Source of the DNA: Phascolarctos cinereus
Taxonomy: Eukaryota; Chordata; Mammalia; Diprotodontia; Phascolarctidae
Assembly: GCF_002099425.1 (NCBI RefSeq)
Contig: NW_018344126.1
Location: 5,860,001-5,924,000, forward strand
Length of the DNA stretch: 64,000 bases
Direction of reading: 5' to 3'
This document shows positions 11,640-23,022 of the stretch, one piece after another. The stretch's first letter is position 1; every line of letters starts with the position of its first letter. Under the pieces are notes generated by a model. It was not told the origin of the DNA, did not search any database, and saw only the letters and a program-made list of their open reading frames with translations. The position numbers and the translations under genes were made by a program.

Positions 11640-12910
11640 GGATCATGAGCAAGCAGTGAAAAAAGAGTCAGACCATAGAATCTTTTTTTGATAACAAAGA
11701 AGTTCAAAACATACAACCAGAAGAGGACAACAAAGTCAAAGCTCCTACATCCAAAGCCTTCAAGAAAAATATGACTCAGTCTCAGGCCTTGGAAGAGCTG
11801 AAAAAAATTTTGAGAAGCGAGTAAGGGAAGTAGAGGAAAAACTGGGAAGAGAAATCAGAGTGATGCAAGTAAATCATGAAAAACAAGTAAACAACTTGCT
11901 AAAAGAGACCCAAAAATACTGAAGAAAATAATAGCTTAAAAAATAGCCTAACCCAAATGGCAAAAGAGGTCCAAAAAGCCAATGAGGAGAAGAATGCCTC
12001 AAAAAGCAAAATTGGCCAAATGGAAAGGGAAGTCCAAAAGCTTACTGAAGAAAATGCTTCCTTAAAAACTAGAATGAAGGGGCAGCTAGGTGGTGCAGTG
12101 GACAGAGCACCAGCCCTGAAGTCAGGAGGACCTGAGTTCTAATCTGGCCTCAGAACAAACACTTGACACTTACTACCTGTGTGACCCTGGGCAAGTCACT
12201 TAACCCCACTTGCCTTAAAAAAAAAAAGGGAAAAAAATCATGTTAAAAAAATTAGAATAGAGCGATTGGAAGCTAGTGACTTTATGAGAAATCAAGACAC
12301 TGCAAAATAATCCAAAAGATTGAAAAATTAGAAAATAATGTGACATGTCTCATTGGAAAAACAACTGACCTGGAAAATAGATCCAGGAGAAATAATTTAA
12401 AAAATTATTGGATTATCTGAAAGCCATGATCAAAAAAAGAGCCTGGACACCATCTTTCAACAAATTATGAAGGAAAACTGCCCTGATATTTTAGAATCAG
12501 AGGGCAAAATAGAAATGGAAAGAATCCACTGATCTCCTCCTGAAAGAGATACCCAAAGGCAAACTCCCAGGAATATTGTAGCCAAATTCCAGAGTTCCCA
12601 GGTCAAGGAAAAATATTACAAGCAGCCAGAAAGAAACAATTCAAGTATTGTGGAAACACAATCAAGATAACACAAGATTTAGCAGCTTCCACATTAAGGG
12701 ACCATGAGGCATGGCATATAATATTCCAGAGGGGAAAGGAGATAGGATTACAACCAAGAATCACCTACCCAGCAAAAGTGAGTATAATCCTTTGGGGGGG
12801 AAAATGGACATTCAGTGAGATAGAGAACTTTCAAGCATTCTTGATGAAAAGACCAGAACTGAATAGAAAATTTGACTTTCAAATACAAGACCCAAGTGAA
12901 ACACGAAGAG
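11640..12910 (+). pseudogene. HAL1/L1 ORF1 remnant in copy B
   Basis: ORF1p-like reading with the coiled coil at 11957-12075 ('EVQKANEEKNASKSKIGQME'). This is broken by the SINE at 12076, and the RRM region resumes after 12258 ('NQDTAK' region, then 'aaaatagatccaggagaaat'). The C-terminal domain is seen around 12590-12880. A frameshift precedes the coiled coil ('cccaaaaatactgaag' has lost bases relative to copy A). Not translatable. Confidence 0.8.
12076..12246 (+). repeat. Young CORE-SINE nested in HAL1 B
   Basis: 'ggcagctaggtggtgcagtg', 'gacagagcaccagccctgaa', 'tcaggaggacctgagttcta', 'gtgtgaccctgggcaagtca', then an A-rich tail. Flanks 'aaaaactagaat' (12064-12075) and 'aaaaattagaat' (12247-12258) form a target-site duplication with one mismatch. 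It interrupts HAL1 ORF1 and so is younger than copy B. Same family as the SINE at 3835. Confidence 0.88.
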
Positions 12911-13036
12911 GTAAACAGGAAAGATAAATCATAAAATACTTTTTGAGGTTGAACTGTTTACATTCCTGCATAGAAAGATAATATTTATAACTGATGTGAA
13001 CTTTCTCAGTATTAGGGTAGTTGGAGAGAAAAAAGT

Positions 13037-13095
13037 ATATGTATGTATGTATAGATAGATATAGATACATACATACATACATACATACATAGATT

Positions 13096-13156
<61 letters not shown>

Positions 13157-13157
13157 A
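13037..13157 (+). repeat. Compound GTAT/ACAT/GATA microsatellite in HAL1 B
   Basis: (GTAT)n, then TAGATA units, (ACAT)n and about 16 units of GATA, ending at 'gataaatgggcacagggtga'. It lies at the same internal site as the short TAGA tract of copy A and the TATC tract of copy C. Confidence 0.93.
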
Positions 13158-13716
13158 TGGGCACAGGGTGAGTTGAAAAAGAAAGGGTCATATCAGGAAC
13201 ATAAAATTAAAGGGTGAGAGTGGATTATACTGGGAGAAGGAGAAAGGGAGAGTTAGAACAGGGTAAATTATCTCACAAAAAACAGAAAAGGCTTTTACAA
13301 TGCAGGGGAAACAGGGGAAGGTGAGAGGGAATGAGTGAATCTTATTCTCATTGGATTTGTCTAAAAGAGGGAATAACATACACACTCAACTGGGTATGAA
13401 AATCTGTCTTACACTACAGGAAATAGGGGGAGAAGGGGACAAGAGAGGAGGCGAATGACAGAGAGGAGAGAAGATTGGGAAAGGGGGTAACCAGAAGCAA
13501 ACACTTCTGAGGAAGTACAGGATCAAAAGAAAGAATAGAATAAATGGGGGGACAGGATAGGATTAAGGGAAATAGAATTAGTTTTTCACAACATGACTAC
13601 TAGGGAAGTGTTTTGCATAACTGCACATGTGTAACCTACATTGAGTCAAAAAAAAAAAGGAGAAAAGATCCAGAGAGAGAAAAAAATAAAAAATAAGAAA
13701 AAATAAGAAAACATTC

Positions 13717-14807
13717 ATGATGTCTAGCCATGAGACTTCTGTGTACTCTGCAAGACTTTGACCTCTCCGATTGTTTAGTCCTGACCTGTATTTTCCAACA
13801 TATTTTCCATCATCTACTCAAGCCATTTTTCAGTGCAGTCATTGAATATCAATGTATCTGCAGAACTGCAACTTATTTTGTTCACCAACATCTATTGCAG
13901 AAGAAGAGGAACTTGAGAGTCTTATCAAGATCTTCATAGAATTTTTCTGATGCATTGTCCTCTGTAGCAGATATTGATGTTTATGCTGTAGTCATGGAAT
14001 AATAGAGTCAGAAATGTAAGAGTTAAGTGAGGACTTCTTGATCATCTAGATACTCATTTAATCCTTTTTTTTCTATAAATGAGCAAAACTTTATTACCTG
14101 TAATCTGAGAATAGTTGATCAGATTAGTTAGATGTCACCTAAGAGTGTATAGCAGTCTGGGAGGAGGGAAAATACGTCAGGCAAATTTCAGTGGAAGGAA
14201 TCAATCAGGAAAGGTCTTAGATTTGAGTGGCTGCAATTCTTGAAGAAAAAAAAAGTTTTGATTGGGATTTCAAAGTAGGGGACCCAGGAGGGAATTACAT
14301 GAGAATGCTCTAAGTATAAAAAGAGAAATTGAAAGCAGAACTGGGAAGGTGAGGAAAGTAACATTTCCTTACTTCATAATTTGGCCTAGGGTTACCCCTG
14401 TGCCAGAAATGCTTTCTTTAATTTAGCTCTCAATATAGCCTTTTGATACTTGAAGTTGTTAAGTGTCCTGGATTTAATCAGTACTTATACTGTATCTTTG
14501 AAGTTTCACTATCCATTCAATCCCTTCCAGATGGATATTTGGAAACAGGAAATTTTGCTTGAACTCTCAGTCTCTCAATTCCTTATCATTTCCACCCCTA
14601 CTGCCACTTCTACTCCTGCTGTAACATAGTCATACTGTTAAACTACAGCTAAGCTGCAAGACCTAGTCAAATGGACTATTGTATATTTTAGTCATTCATA
14701 TTAGAAATGGACAAATGTGACAACCATATAATGCCTATGTCTTTCCAATTCGCTAGTAAGAGAGAAGATATAGAATGATAGAGATGGTAGTGGGAAATAT
14801 ATTAGAT
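13717..14807. other. Mostly unassigned DNA with one old remnant
   Basis: Around 13993-14115 the order 'catggaataatagagtcaga ... gaggacttcttgatcatcta ... ctataaatgagcaaaac' weakly matches the old repeat at 10333. The rest is unassigned. Confidence 0.4.
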
Positions 14808-15035
14808 TAGATAATTAACTGTACTAGACTAGGGATTAAGAAGATCTGGATTCTATTCCTGTCTCTACCACTTACTAGCCCTATGGTCTTGAGTTAACTA
14901 TGTAAACTTTTAAAGTTTTATTTCCCTTATCTACAAAATGCAGATAATCCTTACCTTACAAAGTTATATAAGAATCAAGTGTTTTGAAATCTACTTAACA
15001 CTATGTAAATTCACAATAAAAGTTTTATTGACTTT
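14808..15035 (+). repeat. MIR-type SINE, nearly full length
   Basis: 'agggattaagaagatctgga', 'ctgtctctaccacttactag', 'aaatgcagataatccttacc', 'cacaataaaagttttattga'. The order is head, core and tail of MIR in diverged form. Confidence 0.7.
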
Positions 15036-16227
15036 GGAGAGAGGATCAATGGAGTTATGAATGATGTTCCAGGTTATATTTCTTCCATTTGGAAAGATAA
15101 TGATAAACCTTTTTTATTCAATTCTTAGATTAATCTATAATCTTCTTTGTATATTCTTGCCCCACAAATATAGAACATAATCCCTCTATGCCTCTTCATG
15201 CTGCTTGTTTATGGCTTTTCCATAATTTGATCAGATAAATTCCATTTAAAGTTCATGAGGCCTTTCTATTGTTCTTTCAGTATTTTGTGGGTATCATTAT
15301 AACACTCATGCTATTTATCAGTTATCCCTCATTTTCACTACATAAGCACCCTACCCTTTTCCATATCTAATAATACATGTCCTAGATTTTATCTTTTGTA
15401 ACAGTTGCTGATATTTACTGAGAAAATATTATAAAGATAAAAATTACAAAGTATTTACACCCAACCCCTGGGAATACCCTCCCCAAATCTCTGGCCCTAC
15501 AGAGAATAGACTCAATTTTAAAGCAGTTCCTTTAAAGTATTTGCCCCACTAAGTTCACTTGCAAATATGGCATAGACAGTGGATTAGTTGCTGCTTCTTC
15601 CTTTTGGTTCCTTTACATTTAGTACTCTATTGGGTCAAGCTGGTTGCTTTGGATATTGAACCTCCTAGATGTTCGCAGTCTACAATATTTGGCAGAGAAA
15701 ACAGCTCTCAGATTATCTGTTGGTTTGTTTTGCTGAAGTTTACAGTGTTGCAGCCTACTCTTATCTTATACTCCTTTACCTAAGATCAGGAAAGAACAAA
15801 TACAAAGAGGTAAGAAAAGAGGCCTATATTCACAAGCCACCTGTCAATTTAAGTAGAGTAATGAAGCCCTGAGGCCTCCTTCAACATCCAGAAATTTATG
15901 GCAAGTCTTTCTTACTCAAACCAGCCAGGGAAGAAAGAAATTCCAGATCATCAGGGTAATGCCTTTGGTAAGCATTCTCAGCTACTACTCAGCAGCCAAT
16001 TAAAATATTCTTCTTTTTCATATAGTAAGTAGACTAGAAGCAATACTTTTGTATGCTTTCAAGTCTATGTTGGGATATTGTACTAGGTGAAATATTCCAT
16101 ATATATTCATAAGAACTGGACTATTTTTGGTAATCCCAGTCTCCTGCTACATACAAAATATAGAGTAGATAAGGTTTGAGGAAATGGTATTATTGACAAC
16201 TAGAGAACCAGGAAAAACCTCATATTG
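15036..16227. other. Unassigned DNA
   Basis: No recognised repeat. Open frames at 15559-15783 and 15669-15872 overlap in different frames and carry no domain I know. Confidence 0.4.
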
Positions 16228-16400
16228 GAGGTAATAGTTAAACTGAGCCTTAAACAGACCACAAAATTCTAAGAGTAAGGGCTGAAGAGTGAGAGCATAC
16301 TAGGTTTAGAAGACAGCATGTGGATGTAGGAAGTTTAAAGTCAAGTATGAACAACAAGTAGTTCATATTAGCCAGTTTATAGTACACAAAAGATAATGAG
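16228..16400 (-). repeat. Possible L2 fragment
   Basis: 'aaactgagccttaaacagac', 'gtgagagcatactagg' and 'gaagacagcatgtgg' resemble the reverse strand of the L2 region upstream of its 3' end (consensus like 'gagccttgaaggaagcc ... gagagcattccaggc'). Highly diverged. Confidence 0.45.
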
Positions 16401-17728
16401 AAATAATATGAAATGCCTGATTTTTCCTCACTTTTTTTTTCAGCTTTGTAAGGACACACTGCTCAAAATCCTTCATTGTCTTAGAAGCAAGTTTGTACTT
16501 TAAATCAACATTAGCAATCCCCACCATGCCTTTTGCCAAGGAGTTAAAGCATTTACTGGCCAAGGTAGTTTCTGGGCTTTATTGGCTCCCTTGCATGGTG
16601 ATTGTTTACTATTATTTAAAGGTCTCTAAGAAATAGTGAATGTCATGGTCAGTACTTTTAATTTTATTCATTCTCATGTTGGGGAGAGATATTAACTCTC
16701 TTAATAGGTCAGCTTAGAGCTGCTTTAGACATACATAATGCATTTTTTTTCTCCTAATTTGGCTTTCATTTTCACCTTTGCTCTAAGTAGTCAATAGCCT
16801 AAATATATATAGACATATATAACGATTCTGAGAAGATTGCTGTATCTGTCACCAGTGGTTCTACGGCTTTTAAGATGATCATTTTTAAAAAGTATTTTTA
16901 TTAATTTGTTTATTTTTAGGTTTCAACATTCACTTCCACAAGCTTTTGAGATGTCAAATTTTTCATGATCTCATCCTTCCTCCCACCCCAAGACGGCATG
17001 CATTCTGAATACTCCTTCCCTTAATCTGTCCTCTGTTCCATCTCTCACCCCTTTCTCTTGTCCTCTTCCCCTTCAATTTTCCTGTAGGGCAGGATAGATT
17101 TCTATATCCCATTTCCTGTATATCTTATGTCCCAGTCGCATGTGAAAACTATTTTTTTTAACATTTATTTTTTAAACTTTGGGTTCCAATTTTCTCCCTT
17201 CCTCCCTCCCAACCCATCCTCATTGAGAAGGCAAGCAATTTGATACAGGTTTGCATGAGTAGTCATGCAAAACACTTCCATAGTAATCATATTGGGAAAA
17301 ACTAAGTGTATTTCCCTTAATCCTATCCCACTTCCTATTTATTCTATTCTTTCTTCTGACCCTGTCCCTCCTTAGAAGTATTTGCTTCTGATTACCCCCT
17401 CCCTCAATCTGCCCTCCCCTCTATCATCTCCCTGCAGTCTTGTACCCTTCCTCCTCCCACATTTTCCTGTAGGGTAAGATAGCTTTCCATACCCAAATGG
17501 GTGTATATGTTATTCCCTCCTTAAGCCAAATCTGATGAGAATAACATTCACTCCTTCCCTCTCAACTTCTCCCACTTCTCCTCCACTATAAAAGCCATTT
17601 CTTGTCTCTTTATGTGAGACAATTAATCCCATTCTACCATTCTCTTTCTTCTCCCAGTATAATCCTTTTTCACCCCTTAATTTTATTCTCCAGATATCAT
17701 CCCTTCATCTTCAACTCACTCTCTGCCC

Positions 17729-17730
<2 letters not shown>

Positions 17731-17774
<44 letters not shown>

Positions 17775-17800
17775 CACCTATATATCTATCTATACATATA
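17731..17800 (+). repeat. TATC microsatellite in HAL1 C
   Basis: Eleven or so perfect TATC units, then an interrupted stretch ('cacctatatatctatctata'). It is the reverse complement of the GATA tract at the matching site in copies A and B. Confidence 0.93.
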
Positions 17801-17969
17801 ATTTTTTCCCTTCAACTACCCTAATATTGACAAAGGTCTCATGAGTTACAAATATCATCTTTCCATGCGGGAATGTAAACAGTTCAACCTTAATAAGTCT
17901 CTTATGGTTTCTCTTTCCCGTTTACCTCTTCATGTTTCACTTGAGTCTCGTATCTGAAAGTCAAATTTC

Positions 17970-18780
17970 CTATTCAGTTCTGATCTTTTCATCAAGAATG
18001 CTTTCACTGAATGACCATTTTTTACCCTGAAAGATTACACTCAGTTTTGCTGTATAGGTGATTCTTGGTTGTAATCCTATTTCCTTTGCCCTCTGAAATA
18101 TTACATTCCAAGCCCTCTGGTTCCTTAATGGAGAAGCTGCTAAATCTTGTGTTATCTTGATTGTGTTTCCGCAATACTTGAATCGTTTCTTTCTGGCAGC
18201 TTGAAATATTTTCTCCTTGACCTGGGAACTCTGAAATTTGGCTATCATAATTCCTAGGAGTTTTCCTTGGGGGATCTCTTTCAGGAGGAGATCTGTGGAT
18301 TCTTTCAATTTCTATTTTGCCTTCTGATTCTAAAATATCAAGGCTGTTTTCTTTGATAATTTCTTGAAAGATGATGTCTAGGCTCTTTTTTTGATTATGG
18401 CTTTCAGATATCCAATAATTTGTAAGTTACCTCTCCTGGATCTATTTTCCAGGTCAGTTCTTTTTCCAATGAGATATTTCATAGTATTTTTTTTTTAATT
18501 TTTCATTCTTTCAGATTTGTTTTACAGTGTCTTGATTTCTTATAAAATCACTAGCTTCCAATTGCTCCATTCTAATTTTTAAGGAAGTATTTTCTTCAGT
18601 AAGCCTTTGGACTCCCTTTTTCATCTGGCCAATTTTGCTTTTTAAGACATTCTTCTCTTCATTGGCCTTTTGGACCTCTTTTGCCATTTGGGTTAAGCTA
18701 TTTTTAAGGTGTTATTTTCTTCAGTATTTTTTAAGTCTCCTTTAGCAAGCTGTTGACTTGTTTTTTATGATTTTCTTGCA
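17970..18780 (-). pseudogene. HAL1/L1 ORF1 remnant in copy C
   Basis: The open frame at 17970-18308 (112 codons) is the L1 ORF1p C-terminal domain: 'IAKFQSSQVKEKIFQAARKK', 'RFKYCGNTIKITQDLAA', 'AKEIGLQPRITYTAKL'. This domain binds nucleic acid together with the RRM. Upstream on the minus strand, 18350-18780 holds the diverged RRM and coiled coil ('aatgaagagaagaatgtctt' reading). This is the best-preserved ORF1 C-terminus in the window, but the frame is lost upstream. Confidence 0.85.
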
Positions 18781-18963
18781 TCACTCTGATTTCTCTTCCC
18801 AGTTTTTCCTCTACTTCTCCTACTTGCTTCTCAAAATCCTTTTTGATCTCTTCCATGGCCTGGGACTGATTCATATTTTTCTTGGAGGCTTTGGATGTAG
18901 CTTTGACTTTTTTATCTTTTGGTTGTATGTTTTGCTCTTATTTTTACCAAGAAAGATTTCATT

Positions 18964-19024
18964 GTCTGTGTGTGTGTGTGTGTGTGTGTGTTGTGTGTGT
19001 GTGTGTGTGTATGTGTGTGTGTGA
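18964..19024 (+). repeat. (GT)n microsatellite inside HAL1 C
   Basis: About 60 bases of TG dinucleotides with two short breaks, placed in the ORF1 N-terminal region of copy C and absent from copies A and B. The 88-codon frame spanning it is an artefact of the repeat. Confidence 0.93.
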
Positions 19025-19103
19025 GTATTGGTCATGAACACAGCCAATTACTTGAGTTTTAAAATCTTTGTTAAGGTAGGGGTCTGCTTCCAATGTGGAG
19101 ACT

Positions 19104-19770
19104 TGAAATGGAAATTGGAAATTCCCCTTTAAATTAATAAGATCACTCAAATAAATAGGTTCAGTTCAAATCTCGGTCATGACCGTTCCATATCTCCTGA
19201 GTGTTCTTGGCCTAGCATTCCAGGAACTAGCCATTCCTAGGTCACGTTGACATGGAGGGTTGGCTCCTCTCCTTGTGAGACGTGATGTTATTAAAAAAAC
19301 AAAATACCAAGCCTCAGGCGGATGGGAGTGTGGCTAAGGTCAGATGTGTATTGAACAAACCATGAATAGCGCATGCATCAAAAAGGGCTTCTTGGCCCCA
19401 AGCCTTCTTTGTTTAGAACAATATAAAAACACTGTGTCCTGTAAGCCCGCTGAGACTCACCCGCGGGAAGGACGCTTCGCCCGGGAAAATCTTTACACAA
19501 TTCAAGTTTGTACAGGCTGTAACGGGGCTCCCAGCCGTTGATTGACTTTGGAGGTTCCCTTGAATTGGTGATGTATTCTCTTCCATTACCGACTCTCTTG
19601 ATCGGTGCTATATTATTGATTGTTCTTATTATTTATGCTTTCTATGCAAATTCAAACTATCTGTGCTTTACTTCTTCTAAATAAATTATCTATTTCCTAT
19701 TATTTTCTGGTGCATTGGAGAGTGTCATTTATAGGAGCGAATCCGAACCTCACTAAATCCTACTAATACA
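19104..19770 (+). mobile_element. Solo LTR of an endogenous retrovirus
   Basis: A 667-bp LTR fossil that begins TG and ends CA and has no internal proviral sequence, so it is a solo LTR. It sits in HAL1 C between two near-identical 5-bp flanks (19099-19103 and 19771-19775). Seen in it: a TATA-like 'atataaaaac' at 19421, a GC-rich stretch with several CpGs at about 19446-19490 where an R region would lie, and an AATAAA signal at 19680, all on the plus strand. The family is not identified; the size and a 5-bp duplication do not decide the class. It is younger than its HAL1 host. Confidence 0.82.
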
Positions 19771-20563
19771 AGAATATACTCTCCCAAGTTTAGGGGGTTT
19801 TGTGCAGCTGTTTTCGGAGATATTTCTAGGGACCTGTAAATTTTCAGTTCTTCCAACTTGGTATGAAAAGAGATGAGGTGTTTAATCCTTTCCTGGCCTG
19901 TGCTCTGGTGTATGAGTGACCACAAGCACTCTTTTCTGCCTTAGAACTATGAGGAGGATTTTCTCTTCCACCACTTCGAGCTCCACCATGCCAGCACTCC
20001 TCCTTGCCCTAGGGCCACCACCCAGAACTGCAGCCTAGATCCAAGCATGGGGAAAGCAAGGGAATCCTCCATCAACAAAGAGATCCCTGCAATCCCCCTC
20101 TGATTAGCCACTTGATTTCCTTTCAGTCTCTGGGCCAGAAGCTCTGGAAGCAGCCAGCACCTCGGGGCTACACGTGGGGACTGGGGCTGGACCAAGTTTC
20201 TCTCTCACACTGCTGTCACAGACTTTTCCTACTGACCTTCTAAGTTGTCTTTGGCATTCCTGGGTTAATAAGTCTGGAAACTGCCACAGCTGCCAGTGAT
20301 TCAGTCCTCTGAGGGCTGCTCCAGGTTCACTGAGGCCTGTTTTGCCTGTGTCCCCATGCTGAACTATGTTCTTCTGCCCACCTGGCACAATAGGCCTTTC
20401 TAATGAACCATTCGGGTTGTCTTGAGCTGGAAATTTGTTTCAGTCTGTCCCACCACTTCCTGTGGTTTCTGCTGCTTTAGAATTTGTTTAGAGCCATTTT
20501 TACAGGTATGTGGAGAGCTCAAGCAAATCACTGGTTTTACTCTGCCATCTTGGCTCTGCCTCC

Positions 20564-21479
20564 AATGGACTTTTTTTTTATGTACTATTTGGTACTTATT
20601 TTCTCTAATGCCTTCCAACACTTACAACAGAAGAAACAATGATGTTCAGTTTAGAGGTTTCAGACTAGTCCATGAAACTAAATTAAGAAATAAATTTTCC
20701 AAAACGTGTTTTGCCATCTTCTATCTATATATGAGTCACTGATTAGCAAGATTTTAAGACTTAATTTGGAGGGTATTATCAAAATTATTTGTTTGTTCAT
20801 TTCTTTGTTTTTTCAGAATTTATTTGTTCATCTTCTGCAACAGATGTTGACCAATAAGCAGCAATTTTCTTCATCCCGTTTATCTGTTTACAGTCATTGT
20901 GATCATGACAAGGTGAGATGGTCAAGCGAACAGTGAAATTAAGTTTTTTATTGCCTTTGGACACACAATGAATTAGATTCTGACAACTGGCTTATTTGTG
21001 TCCCTAAGGAGAACTTGTGAAGCAGGCTTCCATTTAGGTAGAATTTCCTTATCTCTTCTGGTTTTCTGTATAGAAAGGATGTGAAAATGGATTTTTTTTA
21101 AGTTTCTCAAAGAGTGTATCAAATCATCAGTTAATAGGAGGAGGCTCTATATTACTAATGGTAATGGTTGAATTGGTATTTATACATGATCTAAAACATT
21201 CTTCATACCCTTTTTGCCACTATAACACCATCACTGAAGAAGCAGGTTAGAGTGGACTGAGGCCCCTTTGGGATATTACTATCTCATTGATCATCATTGC
21301 TAAAAGATTTGCTACCTAATGATCAACATTCTAGCCATGTCTTTGCACTTATTGAGTTGAGTTGATCCTCAGACAGAAGACATAACTTTTCTCTGGGGTC
21401 CCACTTGAAATTTTTAATCTCTTTAGCATTTCTTAGAGCTTTAGGTCTACTGGCATGCCTTTTTATATTCAATAAAACG
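20564..21479. other. Unassigned DNA
   Basis: AT-rich, with no repeat family or exon recognised. Open frames at 20422-20742 and 20706-20936 span the HAL1 C boundary and show no domain. Confidence 0.4.
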
Positions 21480-21960
21480 ACCAACAATCACTTATTAAGG
21501 ACTTATTATGTTCCAGGAATTGAATTAAGTGCTGAATATGGTACAAATTTGAAAGCCAAAATTGTCTCAGACCTCAAGGAACTTATATTCTATTCAGGAA
21601 GACAATGTGTACATATATAAGTAAATAAAGAATAAATGAAAAACAAATATGAAGCAATTTACAGAGAAGACCACTAGCAATTGAGGTATCAGAAAAGCAT
21701 TTTGCGGAATGTTATGGGTGAACTGAGGCTTGAAGATTAAAAAAAATCTAGGTGAAGTAGATGAAGAGAGAGTGTATTCTGTGTGTGAAGCATACAGAGC
21801 AAAGGCAAAACATGAGAAAGAGAGTAATGTATCAAAGGAACACGAATCTCTAGAGTTTGGAAAAAAAGAAATATATAATGAAGCAGGAAAAGTAGGTTGG
21901 AGCTAAGTTGTAAAATTTTTAAATCTAAACAGACTCCATAGGCAGTTCTGCTATATTGAA
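21480..21960 (-). repeat. L2 LINE 3' region
   Basis: The plus strand reads 'caatcacttattaaggactt', 'tgttccaggaattgaattaa', 'gtctcagacctcaaggaact', 'gggtgaactgaggcttgaag'. This is the reverse complement of the L2 3' end and the sequence upstream of it. Non-coding and old. Confidence 0.75.
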
Positions 21961-22617
21961 ACACTCATTTTACCCAAAAGCACCAAGCTATGCTAAATAA
22001 CACAATAAAAACAAGAGTTTATGGAGAAAATGGGGTTAGGAGCACAAACCTGAAAAACTTCATCAATAACGTATTGAGAAGCAGAGAAACTTAATAAATA
22101 TGGTAGCACAGTTTTGTACTAAATGGTTAAAAAAAGCATACATATTACAATGAATAGTGACCCCTCTGAGGCCTAATGCTACAACTTGCCCTGTGCCCCA
22201 GATGCCACAAGCACGTTAGACCTCTGGACCAGAGGCCAAAATGATAAGGGGGTTTTAGGATTAAGATAGGACAGATAGCTCTTCTTGGTTCAAAGCTCCT
22301 ACTGTCCAGAAGATATTCAATAAATATGACACCTTACTTTGACAAAGGCTTAAAGTTTGCTTGGGGAAATGGATGTTAGAAAGGTTGCAGCTTGTGAGTT
22401 AGGAAGTTGTGCAGTTGTTTTATTTTACATTTTTTTTGTGTGTATCTCACTGTTTCTCAAAGAAGAAATTGGGCACAAGCAAATTAAAATTTAAGTAATG
22501 CTTACATATTTGCTAACATATCAACTATGTCGGAACAAATTTGTGTTTTCAAAGCATACGTTACAGGAGAAATAGCTCTATTTTATCCTACAAGTCATAG
22601 GTAGCCACTAAAATTTG
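21961..22617. other. Unassigned DNA
   Basis: Nothing recognised apart from short A and T tracts. Confidence 0.35.
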
Positions 22618-23022
22618 GGTCAGTTAGTACAAAAAATATTGTTTTATATATTTCAAGCACTGTGCTAAGCATCGGTGATATGAAGAACAGAGAGAAAATG
22701 CTTTTTTTTTTGCTCTCAAGGAGCTCACATTACAATGATGAAGATATAATTAACTAGGCATTAATAAGTTCTTCACAGAGCAGATAGAAGATAAGAGAGT
22801 CACAGCATAGGAAACTTGAGAAAGTCTGCTAAAAAAATGATGATGAATGAACCAAGTATTAAAGGAATCCAGGGAAACTGAGTGCATAGTAAGGAAAAAG
22901 AGCACTCTAGATATAGTAGATAGGTAGTGTAAATACATGGAGTTGGGAGATTAAATTTCTTTATCCTAAGAGCAAGGAGGCTAGTGTCACTGTATCATAG
23001 ACTACAGGGAAATAAAGGATAG
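22618..23022 (-). repeat. L2 LINE 3' region
   Basis: 'caagcactgtgctaagcatc', 'tgctctcaaggagctcacat', 'agcaaggaggctagtgtcac' and 'ggaaataaaggatagtaaga' follow the reverse strand of L2 in order, including the 'ggaggccagtgt' block that lies several hundred bases inside the element. Confidence 0.78.

Larger units (their letters stand above)
10786..13704 (+). mobile_element. HAL1 element, copy B, with early 3' end
   Basis: Begins 'ggggggcggagccaacatgg' and follows copy A through the 5' UTR, ORF1 and most of the 3' region. It then stops at 'acctacattgagtc' followed by A11 near 13649, about 250 bp earlier than copies A and C. The flanks 'aagaaaacactc' (10774-10785) and 'aagaaaacattc' (13705-13716) match at 11 of 12 positions and look like the target-site duplication. 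A SINE is nested in ORF1 (12076-12246), and a large compound microsatellite lies at 13037-13157. No ORF2 is present. Two overlapping 87-95-codon open frames at 11116-11437 lie in the 5' UTR. Confidence 0.85.
16882..20563 (-). mobile_element. HAL1 element, copy C, reverse orientation, interrupted by a solo LTR
   Basis: Reading the minus strand, the element starts at 20563 ('ggaggcagagccaagatggc'), runs through the 5' UTR and ORF1, and ends at 16882 with the A/T-rich tail. Without the LTR at 19104-19770 its length is about 3.0 kb, like copy A. It has the full distal 3' module (16920-17150) that copy B lacks. A (GT)n tract lies at 18964-19024 and a (TATC)n tract at 17731-17800. I could not settle a target-site duplication; the flanks are T-rich. 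Confidence 0.87.

Noticed and set aside
13037-13157. Possible CRISPR-like regular array
   Set aside because: Simple tetranucleotide repeats with no spacers, in a vertebrate genome.
16882-16900. TSD for HAL1 C
   Set aside because: The flanks are both T-rich and partly similar, but no duplication longer than chance could be fixed by eye.
18758-19024. 88-codon frame ending in a C/V-rich tail
   Set aside because: It is antisense HAL1 ORF1 sequence running into a (GT)n microsatellite.
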